Source of the DNA: Chaetorhynchus papuensis | Taxonomy: Eukaryota > Chordata > Aves > Passeriformes > Rhipiduridae | Assembly: GCA_013396525.1 (NCBI GenBank) | Contig: VWYX01000383.1 | Coordinates: 113,526 to 177,525, forward strand | DNA: 64,000 nucleotides | Direction: 5' to 3' | In this document: piece after piece, positions 26,126 to 38,400 of the stretch | Layout of the letters: the number at the start of each line of letters is the position of its first letter | Numbering within the stretch: the first letter of the stretch is position 1 | Made by a program: the position numbers and the translations under genes | Notes under the pieces: model-generated | The model's database searches: none | What the model was told of the DNA's origin: nothing | What the model saw: only the letters and a program-made list of their open reading frames with translations

Positions 26126-27339
26126 CTGAGGAGAACTCCAACGTGGCTAAGCCCAGGTCTATCCCCGGAGCTGCTCTCCCTACCTGCCAGGCTTCCCTTC
26201 CCAGACACACTTCCAGCTATTATTAGCCCGCTCCAAGATCTTTTGAAGCCTGCTGGGGGGTGGGGGAACATACCAGGAATGTCAATCCCAGCTGGATCCA
26301 CTCCAGCATTACACCAGCTTCTCTCACAGCAGCATTTTGGGAAGAATCCCTGAGCCTGCGGCCGAGGCTCTACTGGACCAGGGACGAGAACACAAAAAGC
26401 TCAAACACAACTAAGAGGAAGAAGTTTTACACTTGGAGAAGAGGATGGCAAACACTTGGATGAAGGATTGAAAAAAAAAAAAACACCATAAAAAACACCC
26501 CACAGGAAATGTTTCTTTAACAGTTTCATGAATTTGCAAAATAATTACCAAATAAACGAGGGGTTCCTAAACACAAAGCCAAAGACCCTCCTGCAAATCA
26601 AACCAGGAATCTTTGTCCAAAACAAAAACTTCACACGCTCTGATTCCTACACCAGCAAGGAGCAGTCTGGGGCAGTATCCAGGATTTTTTGGTTTGGAGG
26701 GAGCAGTTCCAGCTCTCCCTCCACACCAGCACATCCAGTCACTTCCACAGAGAGCCCCCATTTCTCACTGGGATCCCAGCTTCGTTCAGGAGTTTGTCAC
26801 TGTGATAACCTCTCCTCTCCCAGCTGCACAGTTGGATACAAGTCCAAAAAATAAAGCTATTTTCAATTGGCTAGAGAAATCCGAATCTTTTCCTGCCCCT
26901 CCCGCTGGGATGGGGCAGCAAGGAGCAGGATAACGAGGATATTCCGGGGGCCATCCCAACTCCATCACATTCCAAAATAGATGTATTTCCCTAAGTCAAT
27001 ACACAGCCTTCATTTCATACAAAATCTCTGGGTTTGAGGCACAATTTCCCAGCTGATGACCTGTTCCTCCCTCCCTGACATCGGCACCGGAATCTGACAG
27101 GGAGCGAGAGTGAAATCCGGCCATGGAAAATAACTGAAGGAGAAGAATGGAACTGATCAGGGACTAAGAAAGTAAAAAACAAGTTACACAAGAACTCTGA
27201 GCAGGTTTTTACACCATCTGAGGGTGATTTTCTCTAAATCAAGGAGGAAAATACGAGCGTTGCACGGTATTGTAGGGAAAGCTGAACCACAGCCAGCGGG
27301 ATGAGCCATTTTCTATCCCAAGCACTTGTTAAATACCAC

Positions 27340-27410
27340 ACACAGAATCATAGAATCGTTTTAGGTAGGAAAAGACCTCCAAGATCATCAAATCCAACCT
27401 TTGACCAATC
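27340..27410 (-). mobile_element. CR1 LINE 3'-end fragment in GRK3 3' UTR
   Basis: CACAGAATCATAGAATCGTT, then AAAAGACCTCCAAGATCATC and AAATCCAACC. It keeps part of the terminal ATTCTATGATTCT repeat typical of CR1. Confidence 0.88.
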
Positions 27411-29259
27411 ACCTCTGACACTTCTCCTTACAGAGGAGCTGAGATGCTCAAAAGGAATGACAGAGAGGCTGGTACTCTTTATACAGAATAATTTGGAAAA
27501 TAAATGGAGAGAAAAAAAAAAACCATGGAAAGGAACCACTGACTCACAGGGGGTATTTTCCAGAATGCATTTTTTTCCCTTCAATGCAGCCCCAGGTGGT
27601 CAGCCAAGGTTTGCACAAGCTCTGCAACAAACCCAGCCCCCACGTAGAAGCAAACAGAGCCACTTTTACTGCTTTTCTCCAAGGACCTCTGTGGTGATCT
27701 GACAGCCACACACGCTCGACAAACCACGCACAACTTCTGCTCCCGCTTACACAGGCACAGTGCCACTGTCTGCAGGGACTGTGAGAGTTGTACCTCTGTA
27801 GCTGGGAAGAAAAAATCCTCTCTAAGGTGTTCGCTGAATTGGAAAAAAAGCTTCAGTTCAGCCCTGACCTCTCCTCTCTCTTACAAACCACCACAACACC
27901 CAGGGCAAGGCCCAGCTGGAAGCTGTGGGGCAGCTCAGGATTGGATCTTTCCTTCACCAAGACCTTCCACCCAGCACACCTGATGCCTCAAGCAGAGTTA
28001 ACATGAACCTGGCATTTGATCAGCTCCTTCTGTCAGTTCCACGCTCAGTTTTCTCACCCTGGTTTCACTGTGGGCAGTTTGAACTCTTCAGAACAGAAAA
28101 GGAGAGATCTTTTCCCAAGCCAAGCTGTGATATGTGCGTGAACCTCCCGGGCCGGGCTCCAGGGGGGAACTGGGGATTTCTGGGGATTTCTATGCTATGG
28201 GAACACACCTGTGTACAGCAGAGGAGGATCCCGAGTCCCAGGGCTGAGGAGTGATCCGGAATACGTACCGAGGTACCCACACACACCGGAACCCAGCACA
28301 TGCTCTACAATGCACTGGATTGGAATCGTTTCTTTTTAATTTTTTTTTTTTTAAAAAGTGCAGTTGACCTGAAATGGAAAAAGAACTGTTCTTTATGTTC
28401 ACTGTAAACTTGTCAAAAGGAATCTGCTCTTTAAAAACTGTGCTAAAATAGTCAATTTATACAACAGAGCACTAGATGAAGCTACCATAAATTCCTCTTC
28501 ACCAATTATTACTCTATTGTGTCAGTTATAGTACTGCATATACGTAGAAGAAGCAAAACGGGTGGTAGCTACTATTTAGTGAGTACAACAAACCCAGGGG
28601 GAATACTTCGAGTTCAAACGCTCCCACGAAGTAGCAATAACATTTAAACCACAGGACAGTTAGAATTCAGTACTTTGAAGTGCATCAGAGTCTCACACTG
28701 TTGATCAATCAGCAGTATGGATCAGCAAGGTGATCAGAGAGTCAGCAGTAATGGTCGGGAAGGACACGGCGACACCACAGAGCGAGGGGACACCCACCAC
28801 GGCTCCGGCTCTGTCGGTGTCACCGCGGGTGGCAGCGTCACCCAGCCAGCAGCACCCGTGCCACCCCCAGCCCGGGGGCCACCCAGCCAGGGCACGGCAG
28901 GGGAAAAAAAAAAAAAAAGCCTCTTCCTTCCATCAGTAGTTCCAGAGGGACGGAGCTCGGCCGGGCCCCGCCGGGGGTGGGGTGGGGGACACGTGGGAGC
29001 AAGGAGCAGCCTCTCCGCTTGGTGACTTCCAGCGCTGCCAGGGGCAGGGTTTTCCCCCGCCCTGTGCCACCCTTCCAGTCCGCACAGCCTCTCCGGAGAC
29101 AGGGTCCTGACGTGATCCCACGCTGTAAACATCGAATTCCTCCTCTCGCGAGCACGGCCCGCGTCCAGGACTGCACAAAGTTCGTTCGTTCACAAGGATT
29201 CTGGGACACTCTGCAGGTTCACCAAGCAGCTCTCCCTGCGGGGACGTGGTCGGTGTCTC

Positions 29260-29421
29260 CTACAGCCCGTTGCTGTTCCTGTGGCTGAGCGGGGGCTTCG
29301 AGAGCTCTACGACGGTGGAGCGGGATTTATTGAGGAACTTTGGAGCCCGGCGCAGCAACCTCTGGGCCTCGGTGAAAGCCTCTGTCAGCTCTTTTTTCCA
29401 CTGAACAAACTCGGGGTCGCT
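29260..29421 (-). CDS. GRK3: GRK3 exon 21, last coding exon (residues 636-688)
   Basis: Encodes [32 protein letters not shown] and the C-terminus SHRNSNGL, then TAG at 29260-29262. This is the end of the PH domain and the G-beta-gamma-binding helix. Acceptor CTCTTGCAG. Confidence 0.97.
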   Translation of the reverse strand, partial: SDPEFVQWKKELTEAFTEAQRLLRRAPKFLNKSRSTVVELSKPPLSHRNSNGL

Positions 29422-32400
29422 CTGCAAGAGACACAGAAGCAGTTTGGCACTTCAATCCTACGCGGCCAGCAGCGTCTTCTCGCTCAGACAGCGCTTTAGG
29501 GAAGTTATTTTAATTTTCCGAAGGAATGAGCAACTTTGGGTATTGACCCCTTGGCTTCTCCATCACCCCAACGAAGGCTGGCACAATGTTTTGAGGACTT
29601 GAGCACTTCCCCCTTCCACACATGAGCTCCAGCAGCTCCCTGCAGTGACACACGAGCCAGCGAGGCCCTTGGAGCGCACGGAGCTTGAGCAGTTTGGGAG
29701 TTTTTAGCTATTTAATAAACTGAACTCGTTTTGGCCCAAATACCACTGAAATCCATGACAGGAACTGGCACAGCTGCAGGTTTCCTGCTTTCAAAACTCG
29801 ACTGTGATAAACACTTCAGCTCTGCTTCACCAAGTGCCTTATTAGTTATTAACGTGCAACAGGATGACCTGAAAAACTTGTCAATTGTTTATTGTATGCA
29901 AAACCATCTGATCGAGTTCTCAAAAAACAAGTCTTACCTCACACTGTAGGACAAACTGTTTTCCTCCTTTAATTCTCAGTAAGATGCATTTCTTATCTTT
30001 AATTTGTGTTTCTTCAACAGATACTATTTGTTCCATCGTCAGCAGGTTTTGCTGCAGCACGTGCAAAAGAGCAGAGAATTAATTGAAAAAAAACTCTGCT
30101 GCCCATCAAATAAAGCCACTATCTCATTTTCCTGGACTACCCACATGAATTAAGTTATGAACATTAAGAGTCATTACACAAACATTTATTTCTGAAGGCT
30201 GGGTCATGAACTAAAGATAGATAGGAAGGTAAGAGAGGTTTACAAGGGGCTTGGTTGCTTCAATAGTGACAACGAAATATCAGCTCTAAAAGCCAGTAAT
30301 GACAGCACGGAATAAGAATCTACAAATAGGTGTGTCTGCAAACAGAATATTCACTAAAAAAAAAAAAAAATAAAAAAAAAAAAAAAACATTTTTCAAGCA
30401 TTACTGTTATTACCAAAAAAAAAAAAAACAAAAAAACAAAAAAACAAAGCTAATCTTGCTGTTTCAAAGAGCTGAAAGGGAATACTTCAGCACTGAACAC
30501 TGACAGAGAGAACAGCAGTGTGTGCAGGAAAACTCTCCCTACGGACTGCAGAGGACACAATGTCTTAAATTCCAAACCTTTCCTTAACTTTAATATACAA
30601 TTTATCTGCCCTGAACGTGAGCACAGCTGGGCTACACTACAGCCACTATAGCATTTTCTTGGCAATAAAATGCTATAGCATTCATCACCTTACCAGTTTG
30701 TGTTTTTTTGTATAAATAGTCCAGAGGTCCTAAATGAAAAACAACACCATCAACTACCAAAATCCTTTAAAAAACACGACAAAACAGAGCAAAAACAGGT
30801 TTTCTCAAGTCAAATTTACGTCTCCTCTGTGCAGCGTGAGCTACTTGTTAACTACAGTGAGACTCGAGAGAGGTTACTCAAACCCACTGGGCTTTTACTC
30901 AGAGGAAAAACTCCTTCCCCAGGAGAACTCCTGGGTGCTCCAGGTGTGTCTCACCTCCACTTTCCACCACCACAGCTCCCCAGGGCCCCTCACTCACCCG
31001 GGACTCTCCTTCTCCTCGCCACTCCAGCCGGTTGGGGAAGAGGTAAAAGTAACGCCGCTGCCACTGAGTCAGGAAGGGGTTCCCCAGCTTGAGCATGTAC
31101 CCGTGCATGATACAGTCCTTCCCCAGGGCATAATCTAAACCAAGAGGAGAGGTCAGCAAAGCCACAGGAGGAGCAGCCTAAAGCATTCTGGGTGAGCTCT
31201 GTGAGGAGGGGACGGAGCCCTGGAGCCGCCGTGCCCTCAGCAGGTTCAGATCGCACACACAGAGCCCCAGTTCTGCCCTAACCCCACAGCTGCTGGGGCT
31301 GCAGAGCAGGGATCAAGGACAGGACTTGGCTCTTAAAGAGGAGATGTTATTAAAAGCACTGAATGTTGCTCTCCAAAGTTTGGGGGTTTGATGCAACACC
31401 CCCGTGCAAGCTGCAGTTTGCTGTGCAAAACCTCCTGGGGCCCTTCCCAGCTCCTGGGCAGGAAATCAAATCCCACAGACTGGGAAGGTGGGGAGGCTCT
31501 GGAACAGAGAAGCTGTGGCTGCCCCATCCCTGGAAGTGCCCAAGGCCTGGTTGGATGGGACATGGAGCACCCTGGGATAGTGGAAGGTGTCCCTGCTCTT
31601 GGCAGGGGGTTGGAACTGGATGAATTTAAGGTCCTTTCCAACCCAAACCATTCTGGGACTCTGTGATTCCATGAACCTCTTTCCAAAGCCTGATGTCATC
31701 ATTCAGCATTTCAAAACATTAAGAAACATCTTAAGCAACACGACAGTGGATCAAAGGAATCCTAACGATTCCCAGGAACGACGGCAACGGGAACCTGTGG
31801 AACACCAAACCCAGGAATTACTACCTAGCAGCAAAAGATGAGAGAAGTGTAAGGACAGATTACCTTCCTCGTGGCCAAGCTGCTTATTTTTAGCCCTTTT
31901 TCTGGCCTCAATTTTATCTGTGTCTGCATTTACTGCATCATAAACAGTTTCTGCTACTTCTTGCTGCCAACGCTCCGATATTACCAGAGGGAAGTTCTTA
32001 TATAACTCCTGGTCACTATCAAGCAACTTGCAAGAGAAAAACAACAAAAAACCCAACATTTTAATAACTTTCACTATTCTTATCCCCACCAAGTTAATAG
32101 TTACCCATGCAACAGCATTATTTGACAAGATGGATTGAAGTCAAACCTTCACAGAACAGACAGATGCAAGCAAGAGAAGCACAGCCACTAATTGAAGCAA
32201 AGATATTAATTTATGTGCAGAGAACAGGCCACCTGCTCAAAACTTGTTTGGATGGATAGCTCTAAAACCCTCAGCATTGTCCCATGATGCTCTCTAGACT
32301 TCACATTTCAATAATTACTCCCATGGAAGCAGCAGTTTTCTTAACTTTGTTGCACAAAAACTTCCTCAGCACAAAAATTCCACGACAAGATACCTTTTCC

Positions 32401-35400
32401 ACAGCAGTGCCTTCCATGCTTCCACAGCTTGGCTTTATACCCTTAGTAATTAACCCTCAGAATTCATGAGCGTGTGCTGCAGACCTCAATTTTCCTGCTC
32501 TAAGGATTCTTTGCCCCACTAATCCTTTGAGTACTTAAATTGAATTGCACTGAAGAAAATTAGGAACCAATTCCACACCGAAAGGGTTGTCCAGCACTGA
32601 GCAGGGCAGTGGGGGAGTGCCCATCCCTGGAGGGGTTTAAATCCATGTGGATGTAGGAGCAGCATTGGCTTGATTCCCCTATTGCAATCAGGCCAGACAC
32701 TCCTGGAATAGATATTCCCCTCCTTTTCAGAGATCCATGGCCACATCCCAGCAGGAAAACACACACCAAGAAGACCTCTCTGCGATTGCAAGGACTCCCT
32801 GGGGCACCTGAGGAAAGGGGAAAAGCCCCAGGCATCCCCTGCTGGCTCCCCCCACCCTGTAACCCCAAAGCTCACGTGCTCCTCTCGGGGCCACAGGACA
32901 CTCTGCAGGAAAAATGTAATCCCAGGGGGCAGGGAGGAGAGCAAAGTGTTCAAACTCAAACAGAGAGGGCTCCTGGCACCTCGCTGGCAGCTGGCTCAGG
33001 CAGGAACCATCCTGTCCCCTCTGGATGCCTGTGAGGCTGTGCTATCCCTCCCTGACTCACCCCAGGGATAAATTTATCCCACAGGCAGCCTGAACTGTGA
33101 GATTCTGAGTTCAAACTGGAGATGACACAGCACTGACCTGATGGTGATTCACATGCAGTGACAGGATTTCTCTCTAGATCATCTTATTGAGAATATCTGA
33201 TCCCCTCAATAAATAAAAAGAGCGCCTGGTTCCTCCTTGCAAAATGCTCCTCTGAATTCTGGCATTCCAGAATTACAGCAGGCTGGAATCCTGCCAGGCT
33301 AACACTGATGCTGAAAATGTGGAATTTTCTGGGATAAAGAACATCCTGGGCTCTCTGCACTTCTCTGTGCCAACTTCTGTCACCACAGCAGGTGACACTG
33401 ACAGACGAGCTCCCTTTTAGGCTCAGTGAGCACTTAATGGGGCTTCTTGCTTATAAGGTTTAGAACAATTAAGTTTCCCTCCTGACTCACTTCCGTAATA
33501 ACAAGAACAAGGTCTGATCTACTGCAGAAATGGGTGAGGAAAACAATCAAGGGCACTGACCCAAGCCCTGCTGTCCCAAAGTCCCAGGGAAACTTCAGAG
33601 AGTGGAGGAATTCACAGGGGGGTCACCCCTTTCATGTGAGACCCAAAGGGGCCAGCAGCTCTAACTTCTCTCTCTTTTTTTTATCATTTATATTATTTTC
33701 ATTGCATTTTGGATAATATCAGAACCTGAACATTTCTTTTACCATTTTTCTAACTTACGACATTGCTACTATTAACACAGTTTGTCATTTTTAAGAGTTT
33801 TCCCCGGCACTCTCTGACCGCTCAACTGTTAAAATAAGGTTTAGCTCAGTTTCTCCAAGCTACCAGAAACAAATCACAACTTCTAAACACACAAACCATA
33901 AGGCAATTCTTGAAAAACTGAAGCTTTCCCAATTGATTTCTGACCATTTGACATAAAACTTTTGGTAAGAAAAGCAGATTTCAGTTAATCTAAAAACCAT
34001 GAGGACTTGGCAAGCAACAACAAACAGGGAAACCAACCCGAGGTACCAGCATGGACTGAATTTCCCAACCTGAAGGAATTCCTTGCACATCCAGAGCCCT
34101 GAAGCAAAGGAATGCCACACACACATGGAAAGCCAAGCACAGCAGTCCCAGTGCCACCCTCCACCACTGAGAGCTGGGTACCTTAATGCCTTTAGTGTCC
34201 TCTTCATCAAACGAGCCAATATCAAAAGCATCTGCTGCATTGACTTCTCCCCGGGGAGGAATCAGGGGGGGAGGGTACTAGAAATTAAAAGCAACATCAT
34301 TAAAGACAAATCAATGGGCATTATTTAACTCCATTCTGTAGTTGTGCACAACCTTTTTGTTTTTTTGCACAGATTTCACTCGACTGTGCCAGCGTGTCCC
34401 CCTTGGAATTAAACTTCAGTGCAAAGTCGTTGCCACTTCTTTTAATTAAAGCTCCTTCAAAAATCTGGGGATGGAACTCCCCAGTTTAGAGACAGCAAAG
34501 GAAAGGAAACCATGAAGTCATTGGACCCTGGAAATGTAAAAACTCACCCCTACCAATGAGGAAGATATGTAGTAATGAATATTCATCAGCAACCCTCCCT
34601 GTATTTGTGTGAGTGAGCACATGTGCTGGGCACTGTGACCCCCGAGTTTTCTCTTCAGTACCTGTTTGGGTTTATTTTCCTTTCAGTGCTTTAGCAAGTA
34701 AGCTGAAATTACTGCCTTCATGCTTTACCTTCTGTAAATAGACTTGCTGCCAATCAATGCCTTTGAAGAAAGGATGTTCCTTCACTTCTTGTGCGCTGCA
34801 AAACAGAAGTGACTGAAGTCAACAAATGGAGGAGCTTTTCAAGTGGGTTCATTTTTTTCAAAGCCCTCAAAGGTCACAATTCTATCACTTGAGAACATCA
34901 GGGAAATGCTTTTTTTGCAAGAAAAACGTAAGAATTCTTCAGTAAGCGACAGGAGAGAAGATTTTCATGAGGAAACACTTGGAATGGTGCTCTAGGGCTG
35001 GCAGGCAGGAACTCCTGATGGCACTGCCTCATTTCCAACAGCAAACATTTAGGACCTCTGTTGTCAGATCCCAACACTGCTCTGGGTCAGATCCCAAACA
35101 AAGATCTGTGTCAGATCCCAAAAATACTCTGGGTCAGATCCCAACACTGCTCTGTGTCAGATCCCAAAAATACTCTGGGTCAGATCCCAACACTGCTCTG
35201 TGTCAGATCCCAAAAACTGCTCTGGGTCAGATCCCAACACTGCTCTGGGTCAGATCCCAAACAAGGACCTGGGTCAGATCCCAAACAAGGACCTGGGTCA
35301 GATCCCAACACTGCTCTGGGTCAGATCCCAAACAAGGACCTGGGTCAGATCCCAACACTGCTCTTTGTCAGATCCCAAAAACTGCTCTGTGTCAGGCCCC

Positions 35401-38400
35401 AAAAACTGCTCTGGGTCAGGCCCCAAAAACTGCTCTGGGTCAGGCCCCAAACATGGATCTGTGTCAGATCCCAAACACTGATGTGGGTCAGATCCCAAAC
35501 ACGGATCCTTTGGCAGGCCCCAATCACTGCCTGTAAATAACCACATTACTCCACACCATTTCACATTACACAAGTTTTATGGGAAAACAATCAACCACTC
35601 TTGTTAGGCCCCAGGGAAAAGCAATCTCGGGCCATTATCAAAGAGAGCTCCAAGACAAAAACCCTCTGAATCTCCCACTGGAATTGGAGCCAGCCCCAGG
35701 CTCAGGTGTGACCATTACCTGTTATCACACATCCCAATGGTTTCCCAACAGTTGTTTACTCCTCTCCTTTTCTCTCTCAGTCTCACACTGGCTTTTTAAA
35801 CAGGAGATAACAATTTCATGAACAGCTACACGAGCAAGGTGAGCTTGGCAGGAGCAAGGAGTGTTTTTTAGTCAAGAAACAAAACAAAAGCTCTTTTCCT
35901 TGGAATAATGAAATGACACAGGCAGCACCAGCAATAAAAATTTACAGCTTTCTGCTGGGTGGCTTTAGGATTGAGTTGTTTTGGGTTTGTTTTTTTTTGT
36001 ATGTAATATGCTCCTATCATTACAGATACAATAAAAACAATCAATTTTCCCTATCAGTACGTCTGAGTCAAGTCATATGATTTCATGCCAAAACAGATCA
36101 GGCAAAACCAGAAAAACAACCGAGGGACGAGAAGGAGGAACACCACCCAATGCAAGCATGACTGCAGGGAACTCAGGGGAAAGGCTTTAACGACAGAAAT
36201 TGTTCAAAAAAAAACATGTCCAAACCAAAGGAAGCCGAAATGTAATTCCATGCAGCAGCACTTTTTAATGTTCTCTTTCCAAAATTAACATCCTCACAAC
36301 AGGAAGCAGATTTTCACTTGAAATGAGTTCACTCATTGACAGAGAAGTGGAAATTTTTCAAGGCAGAGGTCCAAGGAGAAGACAACACCTACCTTCTTCC
36401 TTGGCACCCAAGCCTCTTGCTCACATCCCGCTGCAGGAGCCCTTCCAGAAGGGACTTCAGCTCGGGAGAAAAGGAATCCGGGAGCTCCACGTTCTGCCGA
36501 GAAAGGAAGCACAAAGAGATATTCCACCATGGAAGTGCTGTGTTCTGCTTTCTTGGCTCTGACGGTGTTTAACTGCTCTGCCAGGTGCAAATCCAGCTCT
36601 CTGGGAGAGCAGGGGGTTCCAGTTTTAGGGGAAATGGGAGCTCGGGGAACACGGGGATGTCCCTGAGGCCAGGCCTTACCACGGTGAGCGTCATCCGGTC
36701 GATCTCGTGCTTATCTTTGGTTTTGTGCTGCCTGAAAGGGCTGTGCCTGTGGAAAGAAGGAAAAAAAAAAAAAGCCACTAATAAATGTAAAGCTACAGCA
36801 GATCAGGGTATTTCAGCTGTGGCAATGCCAGGAAAAGAGTGGAGCATCCTGTTAGTCCCATCCTTCCCCCTCGGCAATCCTACCCTGCAGAACAATCTGA
36901 TCCTCAGGAAGGTGAGCAAAAAGTTGGGTAATTCTTAAACAGTGATTGATCTGGCCTTAAAGATGTGTTTCAAATGCCTCACCGATTACATCTGTCTCCC
37001 AAAAACCTGAACAGCTCTCAACCAACAAGGAAACCCCGAGCAGCCATCACCTACAGGGATTTAAATCCATGGATTTCTCTAGGGAAGCTGAGCATGACCC
37101 ACTGAACTCACCACTCCCCAGCAAGGAGAGTAAGGAGATAAGAGAGAAGGTAATCACAGATCCCACAGCATCAGCCACTGGGAAGATAGCTGATGGTATC
37201 TAGTAAATTATCAGCTTTATCCCTTTCCTGCTTCATAATTCTGGTTTGAGTTTGAATTTTCCTCCAAGCTATGGAAGACCGTGGCACATTAGAGATTTAT
37301 CACCCAGTCCTTCATGAAAAAAAGCAGCAGCATTGTAGTAAGAGATATTTTAATTACATTTAGGATATATTCCCTGCTTCTTTTCTTCAAAACCTCGAGG
37401 GGATGATTATTTTTCGAAATCAAAACGTTATTCACTTATCAATTCCATTAATTAGCTATTCTAAAACATTCTGGCTTGCCACATGGCTGAGTGTACCAGC
37501 ACGTTTCAACTGGACACCTGCAACTCCCAAATTATTTTCTTTTTATCCTCAAAAATCTTCTGATTGATGGATGCAACAGACAGACCAGGACTCCAGTATT
37601 TCTCTTTTTAGCATGACAGGTAAATGGTTCCCACACAGCCTCATGTACTCTGACAAGGAGGCTCTGAGTAGATCAGGGAAGAAAATGATTCACTGGTGAC
37701 TTATGGGCAGATTCTGTGCCAGATTAAATTTACCAAGCACCAAGAAATGGCACCACGTGCCCAGCCCTTGTTTTGGGATGTGTTTAATTGGCTTCAGAAC
37801 AGATGAGGAACCAGAGCTCACAGTGAATAATGCTCTGGCTTCTGGCTGAGCACTGACACCACCCTGAACATCTCTGCCAGGGAGAATCACAGCCCAAAGA
37901 CAGGCAATTTAAACACTTCTTTCTCTATGTGCACCCTCACATAGCCTGTTTTGTGCACAATTAATGTTAAATTGATACAGTTCTAGAGTTCAATTCACAG
38001 CTCATGCACTGACCTTCCTTTGTGCAGTGTCTGCATGGAGATAAAAGCTTATAATTAATTATGTGTGAGGACACAGGATGACTTAATGATCAATCTTTGC
38101 AGAGAAGCACCGTGAAAAGCCTCAGATCCTTCTGGCTTGCCACAAACAGCCAAGATGCCATTTTCAACAAGCACTTGCCCATCAGTGCTTGTTGACTGCT
38201 CAGATAAATCCCATGGTGTTAATCAATTCTGGACACGTAAGCTTAATGAGAAGGTGATTGCTGACAGAGCTGTAATTATGGGGGACCTTTGGACGCTGAT
38301 AAGGGAACAGGCCAGATTCAGCAAATGGAAGCATCCAGGAGGACCCAAACTCTCCAGGAGAGAAGGCTGAGTAGCACCCACAAAGGGACCAGTGCAGCCA

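Larger units (their letters stand above)
23285..29259 (-). other. GRK3: GRK3 3' untranslated region (about 6 kb)
   Basis: No coding exon lies between the GRK3 stop and the AATAAA at 23302. Mammalian GRK3 mRNA also has a very long 3' UTR. AT-rich blocks at 25080-25520 and 28320-28700 look like conserved UTR. One Pumilio-type element TGTACATA is at 25287-25294 (minus). ATTAAA variants near 25108, 25404, 25463 and 28334 could give shorter forms. Two CR1 pieces lie inside. The extent is inferred; no transcript data. Confidence 0.6.

Noticed and set aside
35064..35530. CRISPR-like array of short repeats
   Set aside because: Units abut with no unique spacers, and this is a vertebrate genome.
34967..35540. 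Overlapping open frames of up to 189 codons on both strands
   Set aside because: They translate the 23-bp minisatellite; the same repetitive peptide appears in several frames.
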